Shown: positions 1-7,522, numbered from the stretch's first letter. The stretch: DNA of 64,000 bases from an uncultured Porphyromonadaceae bacterium (GCA_902495245.1 CABUWI010000003.1:198312-262311); one strand, 5' to 3'. Made by a program: numbers and translations. The notes: generated by a model not told the origin, from the sequence alone.

Positions 1-71
1 GGCGTTGACGTAAAGTCACTTTTGTACATATATCCATATCCATTGAGTTTTATTTGGGGGCAAAAATAGTT

Positions 72-127
72 GGTTATCGTTTGGTTATTCGATTGTCAGC
101 CGTATAACCGACTGATAACCAATAACC
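72..127. repeat. phased hexamer array (GGTTAT/ATAACC) of element A
   Basis: GGTTAT occurs at 72-77 and 83-88, exactly 11 bp apart. Its complement ATAACC occurs at 104-109 and 115-120, again 11 bp apart, with another at 122-127. The array lies just downstream of the zinc-ribbon/HTH gene, the same place where element B has TCCACC hexamers spaced by 11 bp upstream of its integrase. It is likely an operator or recombinase/excisionase arm-site array. Confidence 0.55.
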
Positions 128-134
128 GATAGCT

Positions 135-896
135 TCAACGTGTCGGTGGACGCAGAATGGCGTCGATTTCCGAGCGTAAGACATAAGTGTACTTGCCGAC
201 CTTCTTTCGGCGCAGACCGTGATACTTCACATAGTTATGGAGCTGGTCATGCGTGAGATTGTATTCCGCTCTGACCTCCGAATACGAAATCCAGTCATAC
301 TCCTTCGGCGGTTCCGGCTTAGCCGTGAATACTCGGTCGCAATGTGCCTTGCTCCAAAGCGTTTTGCCTCGATGATAGACTTTAGGGATGTTGTGCGCCT
401 TCCCTAGGGCGAACACCCACGAATTGCTCACTCCAAACTTCTCGATAATCTCTTTCGTAGTATAGAACTCGGTTACAGCTTCTCCGTTTTCATCGCTAAC
501 GGTCTCAGTTGTTTTGGGCTTGCGTTCATAAGGACGAGCCTCTATCATCGCTTCAATATCAGATTTTTTGATTACTGTCCATTGCGATGATAGCCGATAA
601 GCTTTGAGTGTTCCGCGATAAATTAGTTTGTAAATCCCATAGCGAGTACGATTAAGCAACTGAGCAGCCTCAATGACAGTTAAGTATTGCTTATCTTTCA
701 GAGCATCATTTTTCGACGTCTCGACTCGTCGCACCTCATATGTTTCCACACGCTGTTTTTTCTCTTGTCGTTTTCGATCTTTATAGGCATGTTCGGCGCA
801 TCGCTTGGAGCAGTATTGAGTTGTGCTTTTTTGAGCTTCAAACTCATTTCCGCACCAAGCGCAGATCTTTTTGATTCGAATGTTAGATGTTGACAT
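135..896 (-). CDS. zinc-ribbon protein with three tandem excisionase-type HTH repeats
   Basis: The start is placed at the MSTSN methionine (896) rather than an upstream methionine, because homology with the 295-residue paralogue at 13712-14599 begins there. The 253-residue protein opens with a zinc ribbon (Cys12, 15, 29, 33), then a basic helix, then three copies of an HTH_17/excisionase-like unit at about residues 70-119, 142-192 and 201-249. The middle unit is closely related to unit 2 of the paralogue (shared EFYTTKE and RGKTLWSK). It is probably a DNA-binding regulator of element mobility; the four 10-bp iterons just upstream of its start are candidate targets. Exact function is unknown. 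Confidence 0.75.
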   Translation of the reverse strand: MSTSNIRIKKICAWCGNEFEAQKSTTQYCSKRCAEHAYKDRKRQEKKQRVETYEVRRVETSKNDALKDKQYLTVIEAAQLLNRTRYGIYKLIYRGTLKAYRLSSQWTVIKKSDIEAMIEARPYERKPKTTETVSDENGEAVTEFYTTKEIIEKFGVSNSWVFALGKAHNIPKVYHRGKTLWSKAHCDRVFTAKPEPPKEYDWISYSEVRAEYNLTHDQLHNYVKYHGLRRKKVGKYTYVLRSEIDAILRPPTR

Positions 897-932
897 TTTT
901 GAACCTTTTCTTTCGCCACTCATTTCTTCGTT

Positions 933-972
933 ATTGTGTACACATGTAAACGAGTGTTGACCAGTGTGTACA
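933..972. repeat. four 10-bp iterons upstream of the element A regulator
   Basis: Four consecutive 10-bp units (attgtgtaca, catgtaaacg, agtgttgacc, agtgtgtaca) share a TGT core in register at one helical turn. They lie 37 bp before the start of the zinc-ribbon/HTH gene. An equivalent set precedes the element B paralogue at 14634-14673. They suggest autoregulation or a nucleoprotein complex near the attachment site. Confidence 0.5.
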
Positions 973-1165
973 TCATCCACTACCGAGCAGAGCGACTTGA
1001 CTCAGGTAGCAGACGCGCAACAAATATGGTTCAAAAATGGAGTGAATAATAGGTAGAAACGGGTTCCACCGACTAAAATAATGACTTCCGGATATGAGAA
1101 AAGGCGCTCTGAATAAACGCCTTGACACTTATTTGTGATTGTTGTTGACTGTTGTTAATCGGGCT

Positions 1166-1180
1166 TCATTTGCCGATGCA
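1166..1180. repeat. attachment-site core, distal copy (15-bp direct repeat)
   Basis: tcatttgccgatgca is identical to 14858-14872, where it is the stop codon plus the Cys-Ile-Gly-Lys end of mnmE read on the minus strand. The flanking bases differ on both sides, so the identity is exactly 15 bp. A short hairpin (AAGGCG 1101-1106 / CGCCTT 1118-1123) lies on the element A side, mirroring the ATGGCGC/GCGCCAT hairpin at 14791-14814 near the other copy. Confidence 0.85.
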
Positions 1181-1374
1181 ATTATAGCATATATTTGATA
1201 GTGAGGTAGTTGCGCTTTTAGAATACAAAACCATATTTTGAGGGGTTCGTACCTCCAATTTTAACAGTTTCGGCTCTCTCAAAGCACCCATTCTTTACTT
1301 ATTGCAAAAATAGCGATTTTCCGCGAATTACACAACCCGATACCGCCTGCGCGACATCACGGCAAGAAGATTTT

Positions 1375-1420
1375 GGGATTATTGACATACCACTTCAGAC
1401 AGATTTGGGGATTATTGACA
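1375..1420. repeat. 13-bp direct repeat near the distal attachment site
   Basis: gggattattgaca occurs at 1375-1387 and 1408-1420, 33 bp apart (about three helical turns). It lies about 200 bp inside element B in a gene-free stretch. This is the kind of place where tyrosine integrase arm sites occur. The rest of 1181-1500 shows only a short GAGG...CCTC hairpin near 1240 and no gene. Confidence 0.4.
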
Positions 1421-1521
1421 GCAAGAGGGCAGCATATCTATGAGATCACTTCTTAGGGTCTTGTGCGCGAAGATCTGGAATAAAAATCGGCAGATAAGCC
1501 AAAAGTGTCAGAAATTTGTTG

Positions 1522-1529
1522 TAACTTTG
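1522..1529 (+). promoter_or_regulatory. Bacteroidota -7 promoter element (TAACTTTG) for the GNAT toxin-antitoxin pair
   Basis: TAACTTTG matches the TAnnTTTG consensus and lies 30 bp before the ATG at 1559. No clear TTTG -33 box is seen at the usual distance, so strength is uncertain. Confidence 0.5.
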
Positions 1530-1558
1530 TAATCCACTTAATAACAAGAGACAAGATT

Positions 1559-1729
1559 ATGGCACGACCAATAGCGGAAACCCCGGTTCTGACAGGCGAA
1601 GACGCAATCCGTTTTGAGAAACTCAGAATGGAGGTCGAGAGTCTGACCAAGGAACAGCGCGCCGAGAATTCAAGAAAGCTCAAAGAGGCGGTCAAGAAAG
1701 CAAAGGAATACATTACCATCTGCTTGTAA
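1559..1729 (+). CDS. small antitoxin-like protein, partner of the GNAT toxin
   Basis: The 56-residue protein begins MARPIAETPVLTGEDA and is a charged, helical polypeptide. The ATG at 1559 is chosen because it follows a TAACTTTG promoter element at a sensible distance. It ends 3 bases before the start of the GNAT gene, so the two are almost surely co-translated. The order (small protein first, GNAT second) matches TacA-TacT-like modules, in which the small protein neutralises a tRNA-acetylating toxin. The fold cannot be assigned from sequence alone. Confidence 0.6.
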   Translation: MARPIAETPVLTGEDAIRFEKLRMEVESLTKEQRAENSRKLKEAVKKAKEYITICL

Positions 1730-1732
1730 AAG

Positions 1733-2245
1733 ATGAAACTTGTAAGGCTTACGCTGGAAACCGTGCTTGACGGATTTGATTGCGGTGACGAAGATTTGAA
1801 TAATTTTCTTGTCGAGGATGCCAAAGGTTTCCTCGACAAACGTATTGCCACTTCCTATATCCTTGAGGATTGCGGCAGTATAGTCGCGTATTTCTGTCTC
1901 TTGAACGACAAAATCAGCCGTCAGGATGTAACCAATAGTCAATGGAAGAAAATCAAGGGAGGCTTCCCGGAGCGTAAGCAGTTCGGAAGTTACCCGGCAG
2001 TCAAGATTGGCAGGTTTGCCGTCTCATCAAAATACAAGGGTCGCAATATAGGTACAGACCTGATGAATCTTCTTAAAGACATGCTCAATGGGAATCCAAA
2101 TTATTCGGCGTTCCGCTATCTGACTGTTGATGCCTACCTCTCTGCCATAGACTTTTATCTGAAAAACAACTTCAAAGTATTGTCGGAAAAGGTACAGAAT
2201 GACCACACACGCCTTATGTTTTTCGACATGATGGAACTGGAATAA
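1733..2245 (+). CDS. GNAT-family acetyltransferase, likely toxin
   Basis: The 170-residue protein has the features of toxin-type GNATs (TacT/AtaT-like). The N-terminal pattern FDCGDEDLNNFL resembles the F.CG...L..FL signature of that group, and the acetyl-CoA loop region is KIGRFAVSSKYKGRNIGTDL around residues 90-110. The C-terminal part (YLTVDAYLSAIDFYLKNNF) carries the usual GNAT Y/F-rich end. Known relatives acetylate the amino group of charged tRNA. Here it follows the antitoxin-like gene directly, likely stabilising the integrated element. The substrate is not determined. Confidence 0.7.
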   Translation: MKLVRLTLETVLDGFDCGDEDLNNFLVEDAKGFLDKRIATSYILEDCGSIVAYFCLLNDKISRQDVTNSQWKKIKGGFPERKQFGSYPAVKIGRFAVSSKYKGRNIGTDLMNLLKDMLNGNPNYSAFRYLTVDAYLSAIDFYLKNNFKVLSEKVQNDHTRLMFFDMMELE

Positions 2246-2263
2246 CCTTGCATTTCCCGCATT

Positions 2264-2305
2264 ATCCGCATTTTTATGGTGGCAGCTGTGGAGATGCGGA
2301 TTTTT
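2264..2305 (+). terminator. rho-independent terminator-like hairpin after the GNAT gene
   Basis: Arms atccgcat (2264-2271) and atgcggat (2294-2301) are followed by a T run. The left arm is part of an 18-bp sequence, ccgcattatccgcatttt (2257-2274), that recurs at 8630-8647 in the same element. Confidence 0.55.
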
Positions 2306-2352
2306 CTTGCCCGATTATCACTGGGTTACAGAATTTTTTTGTAACTTCGCGT

Positions 2353-2463
2353 ATGGCAACACTCTATAAGATAATGATTCTCTGTGTTGGCTTTGCTCTC
2401 TCCTGTAACCTCCGGGCGCAAAGCCTATCGTTCTTGTTCTGCCGGAAAGGAGGCAAGCGATGA
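2353..2463 (+). CDS. 36-residue signal-peptide-like small protein
   Basis: MATLYKIMILCVGFALSCNLRAQ has a hydrophobic core ending in an A-x-A-like/AQ site, like a signal peptide, with only about a dozen residues after it. Its TGA overlaps the ATG of the next gene (ATGA at 2460-2463). A TAACTTCG element, close to the TAnnTTTG consensus, lies just upstream (2342-2349). It may be a leader coupling translation to the lipoprotein, or the remnant of an older gene. Confidence 0.35.
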   Translation: MATLYKIMILCVGFALSCNLRAQSLSFLFCRKGGKR

Positions 2464-2972
2464 GAATAATATCATTTAGACATTGGAAGGAAGTGTTTGG
2501 CAGCCCTGCTTTATTTGTATTCTTTTTCATATTATTAACCGGGTGCGGTCATGGCTCATCAGACCGTAGCAATAACAATTTAATTCAACAAGACGAAATG
2601 AATAACAACGAAGATATACAGCCCGAAGATTTCTCACAATTTATAGCGAGATTTCATTCCGACACACTATTCCAACGGCAAAGATTGTCTGAATCTTTGG
2701 TGCTATTTGATTCCAACATAGAAGTTCAAGTTCCTCCCGGCGGCGATAAATACGATGCCTCTTATTCTTGGACTCAAAATGATGTCATCATAAATCTCTT
2801 GGGAATCAACAAAAATAAACAAAATCCCGAATATCATACTGAACTGATGTGTATCTCTGATTCGGTCATTTGCGAAAATATATTTGTTCCGGAGAATAAT
2901 CGCGTCTATCTCCTTGAGTTCTCCAGAATGGGGCGCGAATGGTTCTTAACTCAGTTGCTCGTTAATCATTAA
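2460..2972 (+). CDS. predicted lipoprotein of unknown function
   Basis: 170 residues. The N-terminus (FVFFFILLTGCGHGSS) is a lipoprotein signal with a lipobox cysteine near residue 29, followed by an Asn/Ser-rich linker. I do not recognise the mature domain. The start has a strong purine-rich site (ggaggcaagcgATG), unusual for this phylum, and nearly the same leader (gaggcaagcgatga) precedes the next gene at 2995. It belongs to an AT-rich cargo block between the GNAT module and the mobilization genes. Confidence 0.65.
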   Translation: MRIISFRHWKEVFGSPALFVFFFILLTGCGHGSSDRSNNNLIQQDEMNNNEDIQPEDFSQFIARFHSDTLFQRQRLSESLVLFDSNIEVQVPPGGDKYDASYSWTQNDVIINLLGINKNKQNPEYHTELMCISDSVICENIFVPENNRVYLLEFSRMGREWFLTQLLVNH

Positions 2973-2994
2973 GTGTTGAGAAAAGAGGCAAGCG

Positions 2995-3510
2995 ATGAAA
3001 AAAAGAGGATTAAAAAGATACTACCGCAACCTCAACAAAAGAAGCTATATTGAGCAGATTATTACTGGATTGAGAAACGGAGTTGTCGAATATGACTATG
3101 AGCATATTCATTTAGACAGATATTCCCTTACTAAATGGAGCGAAATTAGATTACATCTTGATGTGCTATTTAAGTTACTGGATGTTTTCAAATCCAATTC
3201 TGAAACCATCCGTATGCCATTTCAAGTTTGGGGATATGTATGTTTCCAAAGAGATTTAGGATGCTAAATCGGACTATACATACACACTCCGAACAGTGAC
3301 TTTGACGATTTTCCAATGATTATCTCCAATATATCAGAAACTCCAACGATAAGAAGGGAAGAGTTGCTTGGTTATCTTGAATCAAGGATATCAAACGGCT
3401 ATGAGGTAAGGTACTCTAAGAATTGTGACGGTGAACCGGAAATCTTTATCGCAATAAAGAATGTGGGGATGCCAATTTTCATAGAGGCAAAAATGTGTGG
3501 CGAATTATGA
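2995..3510 (+). pseudogene. hypothetical gene split by an in-frame TAA
   Basis: Two open segments (2995-3264 and 3316-3510) are in the same frame, separated only by a TAA at 3265-3267. Translation through the stop continues sensibly as IGLYIHTPNSDFDDFP into MIISNISETP. This indicates one original gene of about 171 residues with a nonsense mutation. The N-terminal part is basic (KKRGLKRYYRNLNKRSY). No known family is recognised. Either the gene is inactive or the 90-residue N-terminal part is made alone. A sequencing error at one base is the other explanation. Confidence 0.6.
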
Positions 3511-3550
3511 AACTGACCGATAAACGATTTTGGAAATTTGATAAGACGAT

Positions 3551-4099
3551 ATGAAGAGTTTTAAAAGGGCAAAGAGACACAAAGATAGAATCGCCTCTAA
3601 ATCTACAACGATTGAACAATCGTATTATAAATTATTTGTGCGTTATAGCATCATTTTACTTGTGGGGATTTTTCTCCCTCAGTATTTGAGGGTATATTAT
3701 TTAGAGTATTCCTTTATGTATATAGTAGTAATCCCAATATGCTTTATTTGTGGATTATACTTTAGGTGCATAAAAAAAATAAAGAAAGGGCTTTTATATA
3801 TATCACTTTGGGGCACATTTTGCATTGCATTTTCATTGTATTCAATTGTTAATATTGGATATATGAACTCACAGGATACACATTCGTTTATGACCGAAAT
3901 AGAGAATGTTGAATCCAGTGCCTACCGCTCGCCGCCCTTCATTTCTTTTAAATTAGATAATGAGGAAATTGCTCTAATAATCAATAATGAATATCCAATC
4001 AAAGAAAAGATTGAACGAGAAAAGACATTACTAATTTCAGGTCAGTATAAAAAAGGACTGTTTTCATCCGTTATGATTGTTGATTACACCGTTTATTAA
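3551..4099 (+). CDS. hypothetical membrane protein
   Basis: 182 residues with a basic N-terminus (KSFKRAKRHKDR), then three hydrophobic segments at about residues 30-48, 52-72 and 80-100. A soluble C-terminal part of about 80 residues follows. The codon use is AT-rich compared with the mobilization genes, suggesting separate acquisition as cargo. No family is recognised. A small membrane immunity or exclusion protein is possible but unsupported. Confidence 0.55.
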   Translation: MKSFKRAKRHKDRIASKSTTIEQSYYKLFVRYSIILLVGIFLPQYLRVYYLEYSFMYIVVIPICFICGLYFRCIKKIKKGLLYISLWGTFCIAFSLYSIVNIGYMNSQDTHSFMTEIENVESSAYRSPPFISFKLDNEEIALIINNEYPIKEKIEREKTLLISGQYKKGLFSSVMIVDYTVY

Positions 4100-4112
4100 C
4101 AATAATAGGTAA

Positions 4113-4313
4113 TCATAGACTTATGCCGCTTTGTCCTTTCTCAATCCTCCAGTCATACCGACCTTCCGCGACATTGCTAACTTTCTTGAGTGTGCGACGA
4201 TGTTTTATTTCATCAAAGGGCTGTCGGTGTTCCGCATAGTCCCAGAGCCATGAACGACCATTTTTCGCTGTCAGGTTGGTATCTTTATTAGAAGCTCTGT
4301 CTTTCATAGCCAT
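4113..4313 (-). CDS. possible small hypothetical protein
   Basis: 66 codons, Arg/Lys/Asp-rich (AEHRQPFDEIKHRRTLKK), between the cargo block and the terminator of the mobilization operon. It has no recognisable domain. It lies downstream of the terminator at 4321-4360 and has no clear promoter. It could be a remnant of a longer gene. Confidence 0.25.
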   Translation of the reverse strand: MAMKDRASNKDTNLTAKNGRSWLWDYAEHRQPFDEIKHRRTLKKVSNVAEGRYDWRIEKGQSGISL

Positions 4314-4320
4314 ACAAAAC

Positions 4321-4360
4321 AGACAGGCAACCCCAGCAGTGATGTCGGGGTTGTCTGTCT
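4321..4360 (-). terminator. strong terminator hairpin ending the mobilization operon
   Basis: Arms agacaggcaacccc (4321-4334) and ggggttgtctgtct (4347-4360) pair with one G-T wobble. On the minus strand the hairpin is followed by TGTTTTG. It lies 32 bp after the stop of the gene at 4392-5438. Confidence 0.75.
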
Positions 4361-4391
4361 TTAGGTAATATGAGCTATTACACTGGGGATG

Positions 4392-5438
4392 TTATTCGTA
4401 GCCTTTGGGAAGCTCCGGTTTGGCGTCTTCTGGAATGTTGGGGTCTGCCCGCATGTTTTTTATTGCCTGTATTTCTCCCGGAGTCAATCTCCTTTCACGC
4501 TGATGCGGTAGCGGGAACTTGTCAATCTCTGTTTCTTTGGCTGGCTTTGGTTCCTCCGGTTGTGGTTTGGGAGGCTTCGGTTGCCAATTGTCATGCGGTT
4601 GGAAATGATGGAACGGTATTCCGGTGGCTTCATGGTTTACGATAGTTGTCTGCCAACTCTCCCGTTGCTCCTTAATGCCTAACAGAATTGATTGCTCCAT
4701 ACCGTATAGTGAAGCGGTATCTTTCGGATTTATCATAGAGCGTAAACCACGGTAGAGCCATTCGACGCGCATAAACTCTTTGCGCTCCTTCCATAGTTCA
4801 TTAGCACCCCAGCCGAGTAAGCACGCAATATCGAACAGAACCATTATAGCGATGACGAGATTGCGATTGACTTTTCGGAGTCGTGCATAGTCCTTTTGAA
4901 CGTCAATCTTCTTATCCATCTTTTTCATCGTCTGATGGATGCTTGCCGCATCATCAAACGAAATGCCGGTTGTCTTGACAGCACCGAGGCGGACTGCCTT
5001 GTCTGCCGAATTATCTATCTTCGGAGTTAGATCGGAGACAACCTTGTCGGCTGTCGCTTGGGCTGCCTTCATCGCGGCATCCGTTGCAATGGCTTCAACA
5101 TTGGGTCGGGGCATAGCCGCAAAAGCCTTCTGTATCTCAGCCAGACTTTTCATTACCAGCGATACCGTGCCGTTGAGCGTCTGAATAACGCCTGACAGTG
5201 CGCGTATGTCCTCACGGCTGGCGATGTTGTCAGGCAGGGAAACTTCTATGGGTTGCGGTTGCTGTGGTTCCGCCGGTGGTGGAAACGCTGGTGCCTGAAC
5301 GGTGATACTTTCAATCCGGTCATTGACTTCGGTGAATTTGTCGGTGAGCATTTTTTCAAGACGCGCCAACTGTCGGCGCATAATCTCGAAGTCGGCGTTC
5401 TCACACTGCACGCCTTGAATGTCATCTTTCTTTGCCAT
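4392..5438 (-). CDS. mobilization-associated coiled-coil membrane protein
   Basis: 348 residues: an N-terminal helical part (DFEIMRRQLARLEKMLTDKF), a Pro-rich stretch near residue 55, more heptad-like helix, and one transmembrane segment at about residues 194-212. The C-terminal part is Pro/Lys-rich. The gene follows the relaxase by 5 bp and ends the operon. Position and architecture resemble MobB-type accessory proteins of other Bacteroides mobilizable elements, which help relaxosome docking. I infer such a role; the sequence alone does not prove it. Confidence 0.6.
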   Translation of the reverse strand: MAKKDDIQGVQCENADFEIMRRQLARLEKMLTDKFTEVNDRIESITVQAPAFPPPAEPQQPQPIEVSLPDNIASREDIRALSGVIQTLNGTVSLVMKSLAEIQKAFAAMPRPNVEAIATDAAMKAAQATADKVVSDLTPKIDNSADKAVRLGAVKTTGISFDDAASIHQTMKKMDKKIDVQKDYARLRKVNRNLVIAIMVLFDIACLLGWGANELWKERKEFMRVEWLYRGLRSMINPKDTASLYGMEQSILLGIKEQRESWQTTIVNHEATGIPFHHFQPHDNWQPKPPKPQPEEPKPAKETEIDKFPLPHQRERRLTPGEIQAIKNMRADPNIPEDAKPELPKGYE

Positions 5439-5443
5439 GATTG

Positions 5444-6460
5444 TTATCTTTTGATTCCACGTTTAGGTTTCTTTTTCTTTGGATGCGAGAGTTCCCATGC
5501 CAGACGTTCCTCCTCCGGGTCATAAGCTGGTCCCGGCTGGAACAATCCTCCTATGAATTGTCCCACTCCCTCGCCGATGTCAGCCGCAAGATTTGCGGCA
5601 GTGGCGGCGGTGGCTTTTACAGCCTTGACTGCCTCGTCAGAGATTGATGATGTGCCGGATTTTTGAGCGGTGGAATGGGTGGCGGTGGCTTTTCTCGGCT
5701 CCGATTGACGGCTGGACTGCGAGAAATAACGGTCGAGATTCCTGTACTTGAACGCCTCGCCGACATCCGAACCCTTTACCTTGTAGTCGCCCAACTGGAA
5801 CGAAACGCCCTGCATTTCCTGTGTGCCTCGGCGATATTTCGGTATGATATGGATATTCTTTTTAGCCAGCAGAGCGGCGAAAGTCTGCCAGTCGCGGGAG
5901 CTGCGCAAAGCGTCGGTAGCGGCAATTTTAATCTCCGCTTTCGCACGTTCAAGACCGTGGAGTTTCTCCGGATCGGGAGTTTCCTGCTTGGGCAGGGCAA
6001 GGCGGTAACGCTTCGTCAGTGCCTCGCAGACGCGTTTGTTCCGGTATCGGTTGCGCCCCGATTCCATGCGTTTGCCGTTGTCGCCAACCATGTTGAACAC
6101 GATATGACAGTGCGGCATGTCGGTTTCGTAATGGCGAACAATTAGGAACTGCGTCTTGTCAAGACCCATCATTTTGATGTAGTCAAGAGCGATTTTGAGC
6201 ATCTTTTCATCGCTCAACTTGGGCTTGTCATCGGCGGCGAAAGACAATGTTATGTGTCCGGCAGGCTTGCCGATTCTTCGGTTTTGCATTGCCTGAGCCT
6301 CAAAGCTCGCCACTATCTGATTGCGCTTTTCGCCCATCATACCACGGCTGCCGAGTATCTTCCAAGTGTCGGATGTAAAGATTTTCTTGTCGTGTTTTTC
6401 GCGGGTTACATAATCGACTTTTGAGCCGAATGACCCTCCTTTGAGAATTTTTCCTATCAT
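5444..6460 (-). CDS. mobA: relaxase (MobA/MobP-type)
   Basis: 338 residues. The N-terminal relaxase domain has the expected nicking tyrosine (Tyr17 in VDYVTR), a GHITLSF strand (68-74) and the metal-binding histidine motif with H110, H117 and H119 (HYETDMPHCH). This family nicks one strand at oriT and stays bound to the 5' end to start conjugative transfer. The C-terminal third (from about residue 250) is low-complexity Ser/Ala/Thr. It overlaps mobC by the ATGA typical of coupled genes. All catalytic residues seem present. Confidence 0.92.
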   Translation of the reverse strand: MIGKILKGGSFGSKVDYVTREKHDKKIFTSDTWKILGSRGMMGEKRNQIVASFEAQAMQNRRIGKPAGHITLSFAADDKPKLSDEKMLKIALDYIKMMGLDKTQFLIVRHYETDMPHCHIVFNMVGDNGKRMESGRNRYRNKRVCEALTKRYRLALPKQETPDPEKLHGLERAKAEIKIAATDALRSSRDWQTFAALLAKKNIHIIPKYRRGTQEMQGVSFQLGDYKVKGSDVGEAFKYRNLDRYFSQSSRQSEPRKATATHSTAQKSGTSSISDEAVKAVKATAATAANLAADIGEGVGQFIGGLFQPGPAYDPEEERLAWELSHPKKKKPKRGIKR

Positions 6461-6807
6461 GTTTTCATACGGTTTTTGAGTTTGAGAACATAGGCGGCGA
6501 TGCGGTCCACAAGGTTTTCAGCCTTGTCCGCCGCGCCGTGATAGCCCTCGGCATTGGCTTGATGGGCTATCTGGTTGAGATTCGGGCCGAGCTTTTTCAG
6601 TTCGTAAAGGAGCATCTTTTCCTCGTCGGAGAGTACGCCGGTGACCTCGGCGTTCAACGCTCCCTCCCTCACATATTCAGCCCGGCTCAAACCGGCGCGG
6701 GATGCCTTGATGTCTATGATGTCGAACTGAGAATCACTGAAACGTACAGTCACAGTGTTGCTCTTCTTCGCCTGTCCGAGAGGCGGTCTTCCGGTTGATT
6801 TCTTCAT
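6457..6807 (-). CDS. mobC: MobC-family mobilization protein
   Basis: 116 residues. The N-terminal stretch RPPLGQAKKSNTVTVRFS looks like a ribbon-helix-helix DNA-binding arm. The C-terminal half has the MobC signature LGPNLNQIAHQAN. MobC proteins bind near oriT and help strand separation for the relaxase. It starts just after the structured intergenic region at 6808-7024 and overlaps mobA by 4 bp. Confidence 0.88.
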   Translation of the reverse strand: MKKSTGRPPLGQAKKSNTVTVRFSDSQFDIIDIKASRAGLSRAEYVREGALNAEVTGVLSDEEKMLLYELKKLGPNLNQIAHQANAEGYHGAADKAENLVDRIAAYVLKLKNRMKT

Positions 6808-7024
6808 TGGAAAATCGGTGTGGTTGGTGTACTGATTGCACCGGATCGAGCGACCATCGGGAGGCAGGCAACAACCGCCCGGATGGGCTGTTTTGCCCCT
6901 TTTGAGAAACTCAAAAGGTATCTTGCCTTTCCAATCCTAAAGACGCTATTGGATATCGGGCGAAGCCATCCCTTTGGGACTTGCCGCCTCCCGATTTAGC
7001 CGCTAATCCGATGCGGTTCCTATC
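6808..7024. other. oriT-like structured intergenic region
   Basis: 217 bp upstream of mobC with dense inverted repeats: a perfect 9-bp stem with AAA loop (6898-6906 / 6910-6918), CCAAT/ATTGG (6931-6952), TCCC/GGGA (around 6970), and a long-range pair between cgggaggcaggcaa (near 6859) and ttgccgcctcccg (near 6983-6996). The position next to mobC and mobA makes it the best oriT candidate. No nick site can be named. Confidence 0.6.
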
Positions 7025-7522
7025 TCAGAGTTTGCGCCAGATTTCGATGTCAGGGGAGTAGGCTCGCAGGTGGTCGGCGAGGACAGCGTTGATGTAGCTG
7101 GCGACGGTGGTGCCACGCTCGCCGAGGATGCGTGCGATGCGTTCAAGCTGCTCCCAGATGTCGTCCTCGATGTTGACCGGGTGACGGTTCACCACCTTTG
7201 CCGGAGTAAGGAATGTTGCCTTGAACTCGGCGAAATCCGATTTGCGCTGCTGCTTGCCGATGCGCTGTTGCTTCGGCTGCTCGGTCTTGTCGGTTGCGAC
7301 TGTTGCCTCGGTGGAAGTCTGCTCGTTGCCGAACAGATTTTCAACGTTGGCAGTTGTGGTGCTGTTAACAGCGGTGTCGCTGTTGACTGCGGGATTGGGG
7401 TTGGGGGAGTTATCTGATTTCATAATAAAATCGGGATTAAGGGTTGATACTTGTGTTTCGGGTGCATCGGTCAACTCGGTTGACTTGGATGCTGGGGTTG
7501 TGGGTGTTTTTGTGGTTTTCAT
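7025..7522 (-). CDS. DUF3408-type protein
   Basis: 165 residues. The first 95 are low-complexity Thr/Ser/Asn/Pro-rich. The conserved C-terminal domain (about 105-165: TPAKVVNRHPVNIEDDIWEQLERIARILGERGTTVASYINAVLADHL) fits the ribbon-helix-helix-like region of DUF3408 proteins found in Bacteroidota mobile elements. It is likely a DNA-binding accessory for transfer or partition. Its start overlaps the stop of the Toprim gene by 4 bp. Confidence 0.7.
   Translation of the reverse strand: MKTTKTPTTPASKSTELTDAPETQVSTLNPDFIMKSDNSPNPNPAVNSDTAVNSTTTANVENLFGNEQTSTEATVATDKTEQPKQQRIGKQQRKSDFAEFKATFLTPAKVVNRHPVNIEDDIWEQLERIARILGERGTTVASYINAVLADHLRAYSPDIEIWRKL

Larger units (their letters stand above)
1..1180. 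mobile_element. mnmE-proximal end of a second integrated element (element A, cut by the window edge)
   Basis: This stretch mirrors the last 1.2 kb of the neighbouring element (13637-14872) feature by feature: phased hexamers (72-127), a zinc-ribbon/multi-HTH gene on the minus strand (135-896), four 10-bp iterons (933-972), a short GGCG hairpin (1101-1123) and a copy of the 15-bp attachment core (1166-1180). The sequences differ but the order and spacing match. I infer that a related but distinct element is integrated in tandem, with its integrase to the left of the window. An alternative is that this is a remnant of an older element. Confidence 0.6.

Noticed and set aside
933..972. CRISPR array
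   Set aside because: The 10-bp iterons here, like the other short repeats in the window, have no spacer-repeat layout and no cas genes are present.
2248..2463. Reading frame starting at 2248 upstream of the lipoprotein
   Set aside because: The first 35 codons overlap the terminator hairpin and are not protein-like; only the part from 2353 looks like a signal peptide.
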